Origin: Streptomyces sclerotialus
GTDB taxonomy: Bacteria; Actinomycetota; Actinomycetes; Streptomycetales; Streptomycetaceae
Length of the DNA stretch: 64,000 nt
Assembly (NCBI GenBank): GCA_000719105.1
Contig: JODX01000006.1
Location: forward strand, 186,001-250,000
Direction of reading: 5' to 3'
In this document: in pieces, positions 42,568 through 51,638 of the stretch
How the letters are laid out: each line of letters begins with the position of its first letter
Numbering within the stretch: the first letter of the stretch is position 1
The notes under the pieces: generated by a model
The model's input: only the letters and a program-made list of their open reading frames with translations
The model's database searches: none
What the model was told of the DNA's origin: nothing
Made by a program: the position numbers and the translations under genes

Positions 42568-44337
42568 TCAGCTCCCGCCGCCGTAGACGGTGGGCGAGTG
42601 CGATTTCTGCAGCACCCGGCCCGCGCCGAGGTGCATATGGACGCCGCAGGGCATGCACGGGTCGAAGCTGCGTACGGTCCGCATGATGTCGATGCCCTTG
42701 AAGGTCTCCGGCGGGTTCTCCTCGAAGATCGGTGTGTTCTGCACCGCGTCCTCGTAGGGCCCCGGAGTGCCGTGGACGTCGCGCGCGCTGGCGTTCCACG
42801 GCGTGGGCGGATAGGGGTGGTAGTTGGCGATCAGGCCGTCCCTGATCACCATGTGGTGGGAGAGACCGCCCCTGACCGCCTCGCTGAATCCGCAGCTGAC
42901 GGCTTCGTCGGGCACCTCGAAGGGCGTCCAGGTCTCGGTCCGCCCGGCCCGTACCTCCAGCAGCGCCTGTTCGGCGAAGTGCAGTGCCGCCGCGGCCGCG
43001 TACGCCTGGAAGTAGGTGCGGGCCCGGTTGCGCTCGATGGTGTTGCTCAGCGGCTCGCCGTTGTGCTCCGGGATCTTCCACTCGAAGGTGACCTCGGGCT
43101 TGGTGACGGTGCGTGGCAGGTGGATGAGGACGCTGTGTCCCGTGGCCTTGAGATGGCCGGTGTCGACCAGACCGGACAGTGCCGTCGACCACAGCCGGGC
43201 CAGCGGGCCGCCGCCGGTGTCCAGCGCCAGGTGCTCGGTCCCGTCGAACCACCGGGGGGACATCACCCAGCTGTACTTGTCCGCGAAGTCGCGCTTCTGC
43301 GGCCGCGGGACCGTGCGCTGGTTCCATGGGTGCCGCTGGTCGACCGGGTTGCCCAGCGGGTCCTCGGTGACGAACGGCTCCCCGTCGTCCCAGTCCTGGT
43401 AGAAGGAGCTGCCGAGCAGGATCCGGATGCCGAGGTTGATGTCCACCAGGTTGCTGGTCACCAGGCGGCCGTCGACCACCACACCCGGGGTCACGAACAT
43501 CCTGCGCCCCCAGTCCGCCATGGTGGGGTAGCGGAAGTCGCAGTGCGCGGGGTCGTTGAGGGCGCCCCAGCAGCCGAGCAGCACTCTGCGCCGGCCGACC
43601 TCCTCGTACCCGGGCATGGCCTGGTAGATGAAGTCGAACAGGTCGTCGTGCAGGGGCACGACCTTCTTCATGAACTCGACGTAGCGCATCAGGCGGGTGA
43701 GGTAGTCGGTGAACAGCTGCACCGTGGCGACGGTGCTGACACCGCCCGGATAGACGGTCGACGGGTGCACATGCCGTCCCTCCATCAGGCAGAACATCTC
43801 CCTCGTGGAGCGGCTGACCTGGAGCGCCTCCCGGTAGAACTCGCCCTGGAGCGGATTGAGCGAGCGCATGATCGACGCGATGGTCCGGTGGCCGTGCTCG
43901 GCCGCGTGGGGGGCCTCGGTGCGTTCGGCGAGTTCGTACACACCCGGGTTCGTCTCGCGGACCATGCGTTCGCAGTAGTCCACGCCGACCAGGTTCTCCT
44001 GGAAGAGGTTGTGGTCGAACATGTACTCGGCGGCCTCGCCGAGGTTGAGGATCCACTCCCCCAGGGCCGGCGGCCGGACACCGTAGGCCATGTTCTGCGC
44101 GTACACCGAGCACGTGGAGTGGTTGTCCCCGCAGATGCCGCAGATGCGGCTGGTGATGAAGTGCGCGTCCCGGGGGTCCTTCCCCTGCATGAAGACGCTG
44201 TAGCCGCGGAACACCGACGAGGTGCTGTAGCACTCGGCCACCCGGCCGCGCCCGAAGTCGATCTTCGTGTGGATGCCCAGGCTCCCCACGATGCGGGTGA
44301 TGGGGTCCCACGCCATCTCGACCAGACCGTCACCCAT
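42568..44337 (-). CDS. hhyL: [NiFe]-hydrogenase large subunit (group 1h / actinobacterial high-affinity type), 589 aa
   Basis: The large subunit binds the Ni-Fe centre that oxidises H2. The L1 motif is RICGICGDNHS (Cys66, Cys69) and the L2 motif is DPCMPCGVH (Cys561, Cys564). These four Cys coordinate the metals. The 22 residues after His567 are a removable C-terminal peptide, consistent with the maturation protease in the same operon. The length and sequence style (MEGRHVHPSTVYPGGVSTVA, VLLGCWGALNDP) match the group 5/1h enzymes that let aerobic actinobacteria, including Streptomyces spores, consume atmospheric H2. The start has GGAAGGGACG upstream and overlaps the small-subunit stop by 8 nt. 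Confidence 0.96.
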   Translation of the reverse strand: MGDGLVEMAWDPITRIVGSLGIHTKIDFGRGRVAECYSTSSVFRGYSVFMQGKDPRDAHFITSRICGICGDNHSTCSVYAQNMAYGVRPPALGEWILNLGEAAEYMFDHNLFQENLVGVDYCERMVRETNPGVYELAERTEAPHAAEHGHRTIASIMRSLNPLQGEFYREALQVSRSTREMFCLMEGRHVHPSTVYPGGVSTVATVQLFTDYLTRLMRYVEFMKKVVPLHDDLFDFIYQAMPGYEEVGRRRVLLGCWGALNDPAHCDFRYPTMADWGRRMFVTPGVVVDGRLVTSNLVDINLGIRILLGSSFYQDWDDGEPFVTEDPLGNPVDQRHPWNQRTVPRPQKRDFADKYSWVMSPRWFDGTEHLALDTGGGPLARLWSTALSGLVDTGHLKATGHSVLIHLPRTVTKPEVTFEWKIPEHNGEPLSNTIERNRARTYFQAYAAAAALHFAEQALLEVRAGRTETWTPFEVPDEAVSCGFSEAVRGGLSHHMVIRDGLIANYHPYPPTPWNASARDVHGTPGPYEDAVQNTPIFEENPPETFKGIDIMRTVRSFDPCMPCGVHMHLGAGRVLQKSHSPTVYGGGS

Positions 44338-45421
44338 GTCCGTCCCTTCCTTCCCAGGGGGGCTCGTAGCCCGTGGTCAGCTCGTGGCCCCTGCGGCGCC
44401 ACTCCGGTTCCGCCTCGAGCTCGTTCAGCGTCAGGCCGCGGAGGGTGCGGATGAGGATCCCGTACAGCCCCTCGTCCGCTGCCGGGGTGTGCAGGCCGGA
44501 CGGCTGGTCCATGAAGGGCATGAACCGGTCGGGGAAGCCGGGCATGGTGCAGGCGATGCAGATGCCCCCGACATTGGGGCAGCCGCCGACTCCGTTGATC
44601 CAGCCGCGTCTGGGCACGTTGCACTTCACCGCGGGGCCCCAGCAGCCGATCTTGACCAGGCATCTGTCCTGACCGAACGCGGCACTGAAGTCACCCTGCT
44701 CGTAGTAGCCGGCCAGACTGCAGCCCTCGTGCACGGTCCGGTCGAACAGCCAGGCGGGACGGAGGTTCTCGTCCAGCGGGATCACGGGGGCCTGGCCGGC
44801 GATCTGGTAGAGCAGATGGACGATGGTCTCGGAGAGGTTGTCGGGCTGGACCGGGCAGCCCGGCACGCACACGATCGGGACGTCCGCCTTCGACCGCCAC
44901 TCCCAGCCCAGATAGTCGGGCACCCCCATGGCGCCGGTCGGATTGCCGGCCATCGCGTGGACGCCGCCGTACGCGGCGCAGGTACCCGCCGCGAGCACCA
45001 CGGTGGCCTTGGGCGCCAGCCGGTCCAGCCACTCGCACACGGTGATGGGCTGGCCTGTCGCCGGGTCGATGCCGAACCCGCTCCAGTACCCCTCCCGTTT
45101 GATCGCCTCGTTCGGTACGGAGCCCTCGACGACCAGGACGAACGGCTCCAGCTCGCCGCGGCCGGCCCGGTGGAACCAGTCGATGAAGGAGTCGGCCCCG
45201 CCGTCCGGTCCGCACTCGTAGTCCAGCAGCGGCCAGTGCAGGGCGACCTTCGGCAGTCCCGGCAGGGCACCCAGCGCGATCTCCTCGATGCTCGGCTGGG
45301 TGGCCGCCGTGAGCGCGACCGAGTCGCCGTCGCAGCTGAGCCCGGCGTTGATCCACAGCAGATGGACCACGAGGTCGTCGGTGTCCGTGGGATCCCCGTC
45401 AGTCGCGGCAGGACGGCTCAT
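44330..45421 (-). CDS. hhyS: [NiFe]-hydrogenase small subunit (group 1h), 363 aa, no Tat signal
   Basis: The small subunit holds the Fe-S relay. The N-terminus lacks a twin-arginine signal, as expected for group 1h. The proximal-cluster motif that is CxxC in standard enzymes reads LSCDGDS (Cys30-x-x-Asp33), giving the three-Cys, one-Asp ligation described for actinobacterial-type hydrogenases. Other cluster motifs are AAGTCAAYGGVHAMAGN, CVPGCPVQPDNLSE, the HEGCSLAGYYEQGDF region, CLVKIGCWGPAVKCNVPRRG and GGCPNVGGICIACTMPGFPD. The Asp ligand is linked to oxygen tolerance. It overlaps both neighbours by a few nucleotides. Confidence 0.96.
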   Translation of the reverse strand: MSRPAATDGDPTDTDDLVVHLLWINAGLSCDGDSVALTAATQPSIEEIALGALPGLPKVALHWPLLDYECGPDGGADSFIDWFHRAGRGELEPFVLVVEGSVPNEAIKREGYWSGFGIDPATGQPITVCEWLDRLAPKATVVLAAGTCAAYGGVHAMAGNPTGAMGVPDYLGWEWRSKADVPIVCVPGCPVQPDNLSETIVHLLYQIAGQAPVIPLDENLRPAWLFDRTVHEGCSLAGYYEQGDFSAAFGQDRCLVKIGCWGPAVKCNVPRRGWINGVGGCPNVGGICIACTMPGFPDRFMPFMDQPSGLHTPAADEGLYGILIRTLRGLTLNELEAEPEWRRRGHELTTGYEPPWEGRDGHG

Positions 45422-46101
45422 CGTGTATCACCGCACGTCGGCCGTGCCTCGCGCAGCCTGAGCTGAGTGAGCTCCCACAGGGTGTGGTACACGGTCGTCT
45501 GCGCCTCCTGGATGCGGTGGACCGAAGCGGACGGGATGACGAAGAGATGGTCGAGGGCGTCGAGTTCGGCCAGCAGTCCGCCGTGGTGGCCGGCCATGCC
45601 GACGGTGAGCAGGCCGCGCCCGGCAGCCACCTTCAGGGCCGCCGCCACATTCGCGGAACTCCCGCTGGTCGACAGCCCCACGGCGATGTCTCCGGGCCGC
45701 CCCAGGGCCGCCAGCTGGCGCGCGAAGACGGCCTCGAAACCGACGTCGTTGGACAGCGCGGTCACGAGAGCCGCGTCGCTGGTCAGGGACAGCGCGGGCA
45801 GTACCCGGAAGCCGGCCGGCGGATGCAGGAACACGGTGGCGAGGCCCTGGGCGTCGGTACTGCTTCCGCCGTTGCCGAAGACGAACAGACGCCCCCCGGC
45901 TGCGAACCGCTCCGCCATGGCATCGGCGCACGCGGCGATCCGCGGCGCACAGCCGTGCGCGACCTCCCGCCGGAGTGCGGTGATCTCGGCGGCCTTCTCC
46001 CGGACGGCGTCCGCCACCTCCGCGGCCACGGCGTCGGCATCGGCGTGCCGCTGGTAGAGGAAGGGATACAGCTCCCGCATGCCGCCGGATATGTCACCCA
46101 T
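45418..46101 (-). CDS. SIS-domain protein (GmhA-like), 227 aa
   Basis: This sugar-isomerase fold protein resembles phosphoheptose isomerase GmhA: FVFGNGGSSTDAQGLATVFL, LTSDAALVTALSNDVGFEAV, IAVGLSTSGSSANVAAALKV and a C-terminal helix QEAQTTVYHTLWELTQLRL. The phosphosugar-binding S-T-S-G loop is intact. No ADP-heptose pathway is expected in Streptomyces, and its stop overlaps the hhyS start, so it presumably serves the hydrogenase (regulation or assembly). It is paired with a second SIS protein in the same operon. The start at 46101 overlaps the HypC-like gene by 8 nt. Confidence 0.88.
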   Translation of the reverse strand: MGDISGGMRELYPFLYQRHADADAVAAEVADAVREKAAEITALRREVAHGCAPRIAACADAMAERFAAGGRLFVFGNGGSSTDAQGLATVFLHPPAGFRVLPALSLTSDAALVTALSNDVGFEAVFARQLAALGRPGDIAVGLSTSGSSANVAAALKVAAGRGLLTVGMAGHHGGLLAELDALDHLFVIPSASVHRIQEAQTTVYHTLWELTQLRLREARPTCGDTR

Positions 46102-46369
46102 CCGGGTCTCCCGTCCTCGTGTCTTCCGGCGCGGTATCCGGCACGGCCGCGATGGCCTCCCCGGCGTGGACGAGAACGGTCGTCCCGGCCGACGCCACGA
46201 CGAGCGCCACACTGATCTCCTCCGGCTCCTCGGCCGACCCCTCGGCGGCGGCCAACGCCATGTCGCCGGGCAACGGCCTCAGGACCCGCATCAGACGCGC
46301 TTCGTCCGAGCAGGTGACGCAGACGTCCTCGCGGCATTCCGGCCGGCCCCGGCCGTCCCATGACCTCAT
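46094..46369 (-). CDS. Second HypC/HupF-like small protein, 91 aa
   Basis: The protein contains CVTCSDEARLMRVLRPLPGD followed by SVALVVASAGTTVLVHAGEA, a layout reminiscent of HypC/HybG/HupF chaperones: a short Cys-containing strand, then a strand with G..vlVHaG.AI. The usual N-terminal MC is replaced by an 18-residue leader, with the Cys pair C-V-T-C instead. It overlaps the upstream SIS gene by an ATGA junction and the downstream SIS gene by 8 nt. It may hold an iron-cyano intermediate or act only as a scaffold; the assignment to HypC is from pattern and context. Confidence 0.75.
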   Translation of the reverse strand: MRSWDGRGRPECREDVCVTCSDEARLMRVLRPLPGDMALAAAEGSAEEPEEISVALVVASAGTTVLVHAGEAIAAVPDTAPEDTRTGDPDG

Positions 46370-47004
46370 GCGATCGGCTCCGTCCCGTACTGTTCGAGGA
46401 AAACCTGCACCAGTTCCCACAGCATGTGGTACGTGGTCATGTGCATCTCCTTGACCGCCAGGGGATCGGCGGCCGGCACCACCAGCGGATGGTCGGCGGT
46501 GGGAGCCTCCTCCGGCACGCCACCGCTGAGGACGACGGTGAGCAGGCCGAGCTCCCGCGCCGCTGCCAGGCCGCGGTGTACGTTCCGGCAGCGGCCGTCC
46601 GGCGAGATCCCGAGCGCGATGTCCTCGCCGTCGGCGAACGCCCGCAGCTGGTGCTCGAAGACCCCGGCGAATCCCTCCCGCGCGCCGACTCCGCTCAAGG
46701 TCGCCGAGTCGTTGCCGAGCGCCACGGCCGGCAGGGCCCGTTTCCCCACCATGACGGGATGCATGAACTCGACCGCGAGGTGGCTCGCGTCCGCCGCCGA
46801 CTCGCCGTTGCCGAACACGATCAGCTTGCCGCCGCGCCGGAATCGGGCGGCCATGTCCCGGCAGACCGCGGCCACCTGACCGGCGGTGTCCGCCAGATGC
46901 CGCGCGGCCGCCTCGCGACGGGCGAAGGCGCGGTGCACGGCCGCCTCGCCGGCCGGGGAGGAACGCATGGGGTGTGCTCCCTTGCACGGGGTCCCGGGCG
47001 TCAT
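46366..47004 (-). CDS. SIS-domain protein with altered phosphosugar loop, 212 aa
   Basis: It is GmhA-like in layout: LIVFGNGESAADASHLAVEF, ALGNDSATLSGVGAREGFAG, a second phosphate-loop position and the C-terminal helix MHMTTYHMLWELVQVFLEQY. Two normally conserved spots have changed. The first loop reads GNGES instead of GNGGS, and the S-T-S-G-x-S loop reads ISPDGRCRNV. This suggests it no longer isomerises a phosphosugar and may pair with the other SIS protein as a heteromer. The start at 47004 has TGAGGAAG upstream inside the phosphatase gene end, so the two are coupled. Confidence 0.85.
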   Translation of the reverse strand: MTPGTPCKGAHPMRSSPAGEAAVHRAFARREAAARHLADTAGQVAAVCRDMAARFRRGGKLIVFGNGESAADASHLAVEFMHPVMVGKRALPAVALGNDSATLSGVGAREGFAGVFEHQLRAFADGEDIALGISPDGRCRNVHRGLAAARELGLLTVVLSGGVPEEAPTADHPLVVPAADPLAVKEMHMTTYHMLWELVQVFLEQYGTEPIA

Positions 47005-47007
47005 CGC

Positions 47008-49200
47008 TCACTTCCTCACATGGAGGACGATGACGCATGTGTCGTCCTCCGGATTGGTGTCCAGCGTGGACAGCAGGGTCTGGAGATGCTCCTCGGGTTC
47101 ACCGAGGGCGCCTTGCCGAGCGGCCTCGAGCAACAGGGCCGAGCGCTCGTCGCGCCGGTCGTCCCGGCGCTCCACCAGACCGTCGGTGTAGAGGATGACG
47201 CGGTCACCGGGCTGAAGCCGGACGGCTGTGAGCCCGTATCCCGGATCCAGGCTGACACCCAGTGAGATCCCGTCGGCGTTGTGCAGCTCACGGGCCTGAC
47301 CCGCCCGGACGAGGACGGGAGGTGGGTGACCTCCCCGGGCCCAGGCCAGGGTGCGGTCGCACGGGTGGAAGTGCCCGACGATCGCGGTGGCCATCACGGT
47401 CTCCTCATGACTGTGATAGGCGACGAGATTGAGGCAGTCGAGGATGCGGGCCGCGTCGGCGCCCGTGTGCGCGATGCCCAGCAGCGCGTGGCGCAGCTGC
47501 GCCATGCCCGCCGCCGCGAGCAGGCCGTGCCCGCTGACGTCCCCGATGGCGATCAGTACACGGCCGTCGGGAAGCGGAGCCGCTTCGAACCAGTCGCCGC
47601 CGATGCGCGCACTGTCCTCCGCCGGCTGGTAGCGCAGCGCCATCGACAGGCCGGGGAGTCTGTTGTGCTGCCGCGGCAGCAGCGCCAGTTGCAGCTCTTC
47701 GGCCATGCGCAGCCGGTGACGTTCCGCCTCGCACCGCGAGGCTTCGAGCGCCGCCTCCATCCGTCGGGCGGCGGAGACGTCCTGGACGACTCCGTGCACC
47801 GCGATCAGGTTGCCGAGACTGTCCCGGACGAGTTCGGCGGTGACGCGTACATGGCGTGGGGGGTCGGCATGGCGCGTGCGGACCTCGAACGTCACCGGTT
47901 CACGCTGTTCGATGAGTGTCTGTACGGCCCGGGTGAGGACCGGGATGTCGTTCTCTCCTATGTGCTGGGAGAGCCGGTCCAGGGAAAGCGGGCCCGGCGC
48001 CGGGTCCAGCTCGAAGATGTCGTACATGCGCCGTGACCACGTGATCTCGCCGGTGACCAGGTTCCACTCGGCCCACGCGAGGTCCACCAGCCTTTCGGCG
48101 TCGTCGATCCGGGCCGCCATCCGGGCCTGTTCGTCGTGGAACTGCCAGCTGACCAGCAGACCACTACCGATCCGTTGAGCCCGCACGCTCAGCACGGCGG
48201 GGTATCGCACTCCGCGGAACGGCTCCTCGTAGGAGAAGGGTTCGCGGTACAAGGGCCTGCCAGTCTCCAGCACCTTCACATAGGCGTCGAAGATGCCGGC
48301 GTTGCTCAGGCCGGGGAGGACCTCCAGGAGCCGGCCGCCGTCGACCTGGTCGGGCGTTCGCCCCAGGAGGTCCGTGGCGTGCCCGTTGCAGCGGTCGATG
48401 TGGAATTCGACGACCCGACCACGGGCGTCCCGGATCGGGAAGAGCAGTGCGGCGGGGATGGGGATCACGTCGAGGACCGCGGCGAGCCACGGCGCGCGCA
48501 GGTCCTCCTCCGGAAGTCCCCGGTCGGCCAGGCCGCACAGCCTCCGTCCGGCGGCCCCCGTCAGTTCCTCCGCACGTTCCCGGACCGCCTGTTCCAGCGG
48601 CGGACCGGCCAGCCAGACAACGATCACCACGCACAGGAGACGCTCCGCCGGAGAGCTGCTGTCCCGGCCGCCGGCCCGGCCACCGTGTGAGCTCGACGAG
48701 CTCGACGGTCCGCTCCGGGACGAGACCCACGCCAGGATCCGGTCGCCCTTGTCGTCGTCGATCCACAGCAGTTGGTCCTCCGGGGCCGTCCGGGCCAGGG
48801 GGATCACACACCGCAGGGGGATCCGCGACCGGGTGTCCGCCTCCCGTGCCGATGTGCCGGCGACACCGCTCATACGGAGTTCCCCCTGCCGGTCGATGGC
48901 CGCCAGCAGCACCGCCGAGGCGCCGTGCGGCCGGACCTGATCGTGCAGCAGTCGCGCCAGTCCGACGGGACTCGGCGCACGGCTCACCGCCGCGAGGCTC
49001 TCGCGGCCGTCCGGGCCCTCACCGCCGCCCTCGGCCGTCCGCCGGCCTCCGCCGGAATCGTCCTGCGGCACCGGGCCGCCTCCGGAGGAGCCCGGGTGCG
49101 ACTGCGCGACGGGCTCTTCGAAGAGTCGCCGCGTGTAGGTGCGCGCCGCCTCCTCATCACACCCGAGGCATTCCGCCAACAGCTCGGCGACTCTGTTCAT
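47008..49200 (-). CDS. SpoIIE-type PP2C phosphatase with PAS-like sensor domains, 730 aa
   Basis: This is the first gene of the hydrogenase operon. The N-terminal ~220 residues include a GAF-like region (VGLARLLHDQVRPHGASAVL). Two PAS-like segments follow (AVLDVIPIPAALLFPIRDAR with DLLGRTPDQVDGGRLLEVLP; and AWAEWNLVTGEITWSRRMYD with FEVRTRHADPPRHVRVTAEL). The C-terminal SpoIIE domain has MALRYQPAEDSARIGGDWFE, VLIAIGDVSGHGLLAAAGMA, RVILYTDGLVERRD and the final DDTCVIVLHVRK. Such phosphatases dephosphorylate anti-anti-sigma factors. The start is uncertain: ATG 49200 fits the conserved helix MNRVAELLAE but has a weak ribosome site; ATG 49293 is an alternative. Confidence 0.88.
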   Translation of the reverse strand: MNRVAELLAECLGCDEEAARTYTRRLFEEPVAQSHPGSSGGGPVPQDDSGGGRRTAEGGGEGPDGRESLAAVSRAPSPVGLARLLHDQVRPHGASAVLLAAIDRQGELRMSGVAGTSAREADTRSRIPLRCVIPLARTAPEDQLLWIDDDKGDRILAWVSSRSGPSSSSSSHGGRAGGRDSSSPAERLLCVVIVVWLAGPPLEQAVRERAEELTGAAGRRLCGLADRGLPEEDLRAPWLAAVLDVIPIPAALLFPIRDARGRVVEFHIDRCNGHATDLLGRTPDQVDGGRLLEVLPGLSNAGIFDAYVKVLETGRPLYREPFSYEEPFRGVRYPAVLSVRAQRIGSGLLVSWQFHDEQARMAARIDDAERLVDLAWAEWNLVTGEITWSRRMYDIFELDPAPGPLSLDRLSQHIGENDIPVLTRAVQTLIEQREPVTFEVRTRHADPPRHVRVTAELVRDSLGNLIAVHGVVQDVSAARRMEAALEASRCEAERHRLRMAEELQLALLPRQHNRLPGLSMALRYQPAEDSARIGGDWFEAAPLPDGRVLIAIGDVSGHGLLAAAGMAQLRHALLGIAHTGADAARILDCLNLVAYHSHEETVMATAIVGHFHPCDRTLAWARGGHPPPVLVRAGQARELHNADGISLGVSLDPGYGLTAVRLQPGDRVILYTDGLVERRDDRRDERSALLLEAARQGALGEPEEHLQTLLSTLDTNPEDDTCVIVLHVRK

Positions 49201-49293
49201 ACGTGAAGAAGCGGCCCTCGGCTGTGGACCGGCTGCTCCCCGCAGTGCCGGACCACGCCACTTCCCCATCTCGTTCACAGGTCCCATCGCCAA

Positions 49294-50084
49294 GGTTCAG
49301 GGTCTACCGTCCACGCTCACGGAGATCGCGTGCCTCGGTGCTCCTGGGAGCGTTCAACCTGAGTTGTCTACTAGCCTGCGCACGGCCACAGTCTGCGATG
49401 ACGGCTTTTGTCCGGGGCAGCCGAGAGAGTGGTCTCACACGGACATCCCCTGTGCCGAATCTGGTGGCGTCTGATCGCATCCTGGAAACAGTGGGAGCGG
49501 CCGGCAGAACAGGCCGGAGGCGGTGGACAGGGAGAGGACCACCGGCGAGGCTCACAGGACAGACGTGACCCCGATGCCCGGCCGGGGACGAGCTCCGGGT
49601 ACAGCTGCGCAGTATGCAGGCGCCGTATACAAATGGCGTGTCCGAGGTCGGAGTCGGCCACTGAGGATACGGCCACGATCACGCGAGGACGGCTCTTTCC
49701 CTTGGCCGGTATCCGCACCGGCAGCACCAGGTACCCGCCGGTCGGCGGCTCCGCGCCCTCCGGCCCGACCAGCCGGGTCGCGTCCGCCGCGAGTTCAGTC
49801 GGCGAAGCGGCGTCCTCCGCCGCACATCGACGTGGCGGTATGACCCGGCACCGGTGCGGTCGAACCGGTTCACGACAGGTCGGCCGAGCGGCCGGCCGGA
49901 GCCGCCGGGCCGGGACCCGCCCGGCGGCGAGCCGGACAGCGGTGACACACCCGTCGCCCCGAGGAGTGACGAAGGTGCCTCATGCCGTGGCAAGGCGGCG
50001 TGCTCCCCGAACGGAGCCGGACAGAGCCGAACCGAGCTTCCCAATCTCAGAGCCTTCTGATGTCACGCCGCTAACGTCCGGTCC
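49294..50084. other. Long upstream region of the hydrogenase operon and monooxygenase gene
   Basis: Nearly 800 bp separate the phosphatase gene (-) from the first monooxygenase (+). Six-frame translations are Arg/Ser/Pro-rich and I support no gene. A TAACGT hexamer at 50072-50077 just before the ATG at 50085 is a possible -10 element for a leaderless transcript, as no ribosome binding site is visible there. Confidence 0.45.
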
Positions 50085-51638
50085 ATGGTGCGCGACTACC
50101 TGATCATCGGGGCCGGACCGGCCGGACTTCAGCTCGCCGCTTCGCTGGAACGTGACGGACGGGACTACGTCGTCCTGGAGCGGGGAAGCGGACCCGGCAC
50201 GTTCTTCACCAGGTACCCCAGACATCGGCAGCTCATCTCGGTCAACAAGGTCCACACCGGGTACACCGACCCGGAACTCGACCTCCGGATGGACTGGAAC
50301 TCGCTGCTCAGTGACGATCCGGAGCTGCTGTTCACCAAGTACAGCGAGGAGTACTTCCCCCGCGCCGACGACTTCGTGCGCTATCTGGCCGACTTCGCGG
50401 ACCGCACCGGCGTCCACGTCGAGTACGGCACCGATGTCGTGCGGGTCTCCCGTGAGGACGGCGCGGACGGCGTCTTCACCGTCCATGACGCCACCGGACG
50501 GACGTGGCGCGCGCGGCGGCTCGTCGTGGCGACCGGCGTCTCCCGGCTCAACGAGCCACCCATTCCCGGCATCGAACTCGCCGAGCGCTACGACGAGTTC
50601 GACACCGACCCGGTGTCCTTCACCAACCAGCGGGTGCTGATCATCGGCAAGGGCAACTCCGCGTTCGAGACGGCCGACGCCCTCATGGCGAAGGCCGCGG
50701 TCATCCACGTCGCCGGCCCGCACTCGCTCAGGATGGCCTGGAAGACCCACTTCGTGGGCCACCTGCGCGCGGTGAACAACAACTTCCTGGACAGCTACCA
50801 GCTCAAGTCCCAGAACGCCGTCCTGGACGGCACCGTGGAGAACATCGAGAAGACTGCCGACGGCGGGTTCCGGGTGGTGTTCCGCTACGCCCGGACCTCG
50901 GAACGCCTCCGCGAGCTGCGCTACGACCGGATCATCCTGTGCGCCGGCTTCCGCTTCGACGCGGACGTCTTCGACGGGACCTGCCGCCCCGCACTCGTCA
51001 TCGACGACCGCTTCCCCGAGCAGACTTCCGCCTACGAATCGGTGAACGTGCCGGGCCTGTACTTCGCCGGCACGCTGACCCAGCAGCGTGACTTCAAGAA
51101 GGGCACCAACGGCTTCATCCACGGCTTCCGTTACGGGGTGCGCGCCCTGCACCGCATCCTGGACGCCCGCTACCACAACGCGCCCTGGCCCGCCCGGCCG
51201 CTGCCCGCGGCACCCGAGGCGATCGCCGACGCCGTCGTCGCCCGCGTCAACCGCTCGTCCGGGCTCTGGCAGCAGTTCGGGGTCCTCGGTGATGTGGTCG
51301 GGGTGGCGGGCGACCAGGCCTCATACCAGGAGGAGGTGCCGCTCGCGTACGCCACCGACGGCGGTCTCGGCCCCGCCGCGCACCGGTTCGTGGTCGACCT
51401 GGAGTACGGGCCCGACCACGACGGCGTCGACCCGTTCGACGTCACCGTCCCGCGCGTGACCGAGAACGACGTGGAGCACGCGAGCGACTCCAGCTACCTC
51501 CACCCCGTCGTCCGGTACTACCGCGACGGCGTCCTCGCCGACACCCACCACCTGGCCGAGAACCTGGAGAACGAGTGGGACGTCCCGGCGGTCCACCAGC
51601 AGCCGCTCGCCGCGTTCGTGAAGGAGTGCCTTGGCTGA
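50085..51638 (+). CDS. Flavin-dependent monooxygenase-like oxidoreductase 1, 517 aa
   Basis: It has two dinucleotide folds: the FAD loop DYLIIGAGPAGLQLAASLER at the N-terminus and an NAD(P)H loop RVLIIGKGNSAFETADALM near residue 190. A class-B-like second FAD contact (VNVPGLYFAGTLTQQ) and a family motif KGTNGFIHGFRYGVRALHRI follow. It resembles FOXRED2-like or N-hydroxylating/Baeyer-Villiger type flavin monooxygenases. A close paralogue lies 5 kb downstream on the other strand (56975-58573). The adenylating-enzyme gene overlaps its 3' end by 8 nt, so they are expressed together. The substrate is probably an amine or aromatic intermediate of the local pathway. Confidence 0.9.
   Translation: MVRDYLIIGAGPAGLQLAASLERDGRDYVVLERGSGPGTFFTRYPRHRQLISVNKVHTGYTDPELDLRMDWNSLLSDDPELLFTKYSEEYFPRADDFVRYLADFADRTGVHVEYGTDVVRVSREDGADGVFTVHDATGRTWRARRLVVATGVSRLNEPPIPGIELAERYDEFDTDPVSFTNQRVLIIGKGNSAFETADALMAKAAVIHVAGPHSLRMAWKTHFVGHLRAVNNNFLDSYQLKSQNAVLDGTVENIEKTADGGFRVVFRYARTSERLRELRYDRIILCAGFRFDADVFDGTCRPALVIDDRFPEQTSAYESVNVPGLYFAGTLTQQRDFKKGTNGFIHGFRYGVRALHRILDARYHNAPWPARPLPAAPEAIADAVVARVNRSSGLWQQFGVLGDVVGVAGDQASYQEEVPLAYATDGGLGPAAHRFVVDLEYGPDHDGVDPFDVTVPRVTENDVEHASDSSYLHPVVRYYRDGVLADTHHLAENLENEWDVPAVHQQPLAAFVKECLG

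Noticed and set aside
41425..44454. 1009-aa open reading frame on the plus strand opposite the hydrogenase large subunit and neighbours
   Set aside because: It is antisense to hhyL, the NifU-like and the DUF5947-like genes, with shadow composition and no motif.
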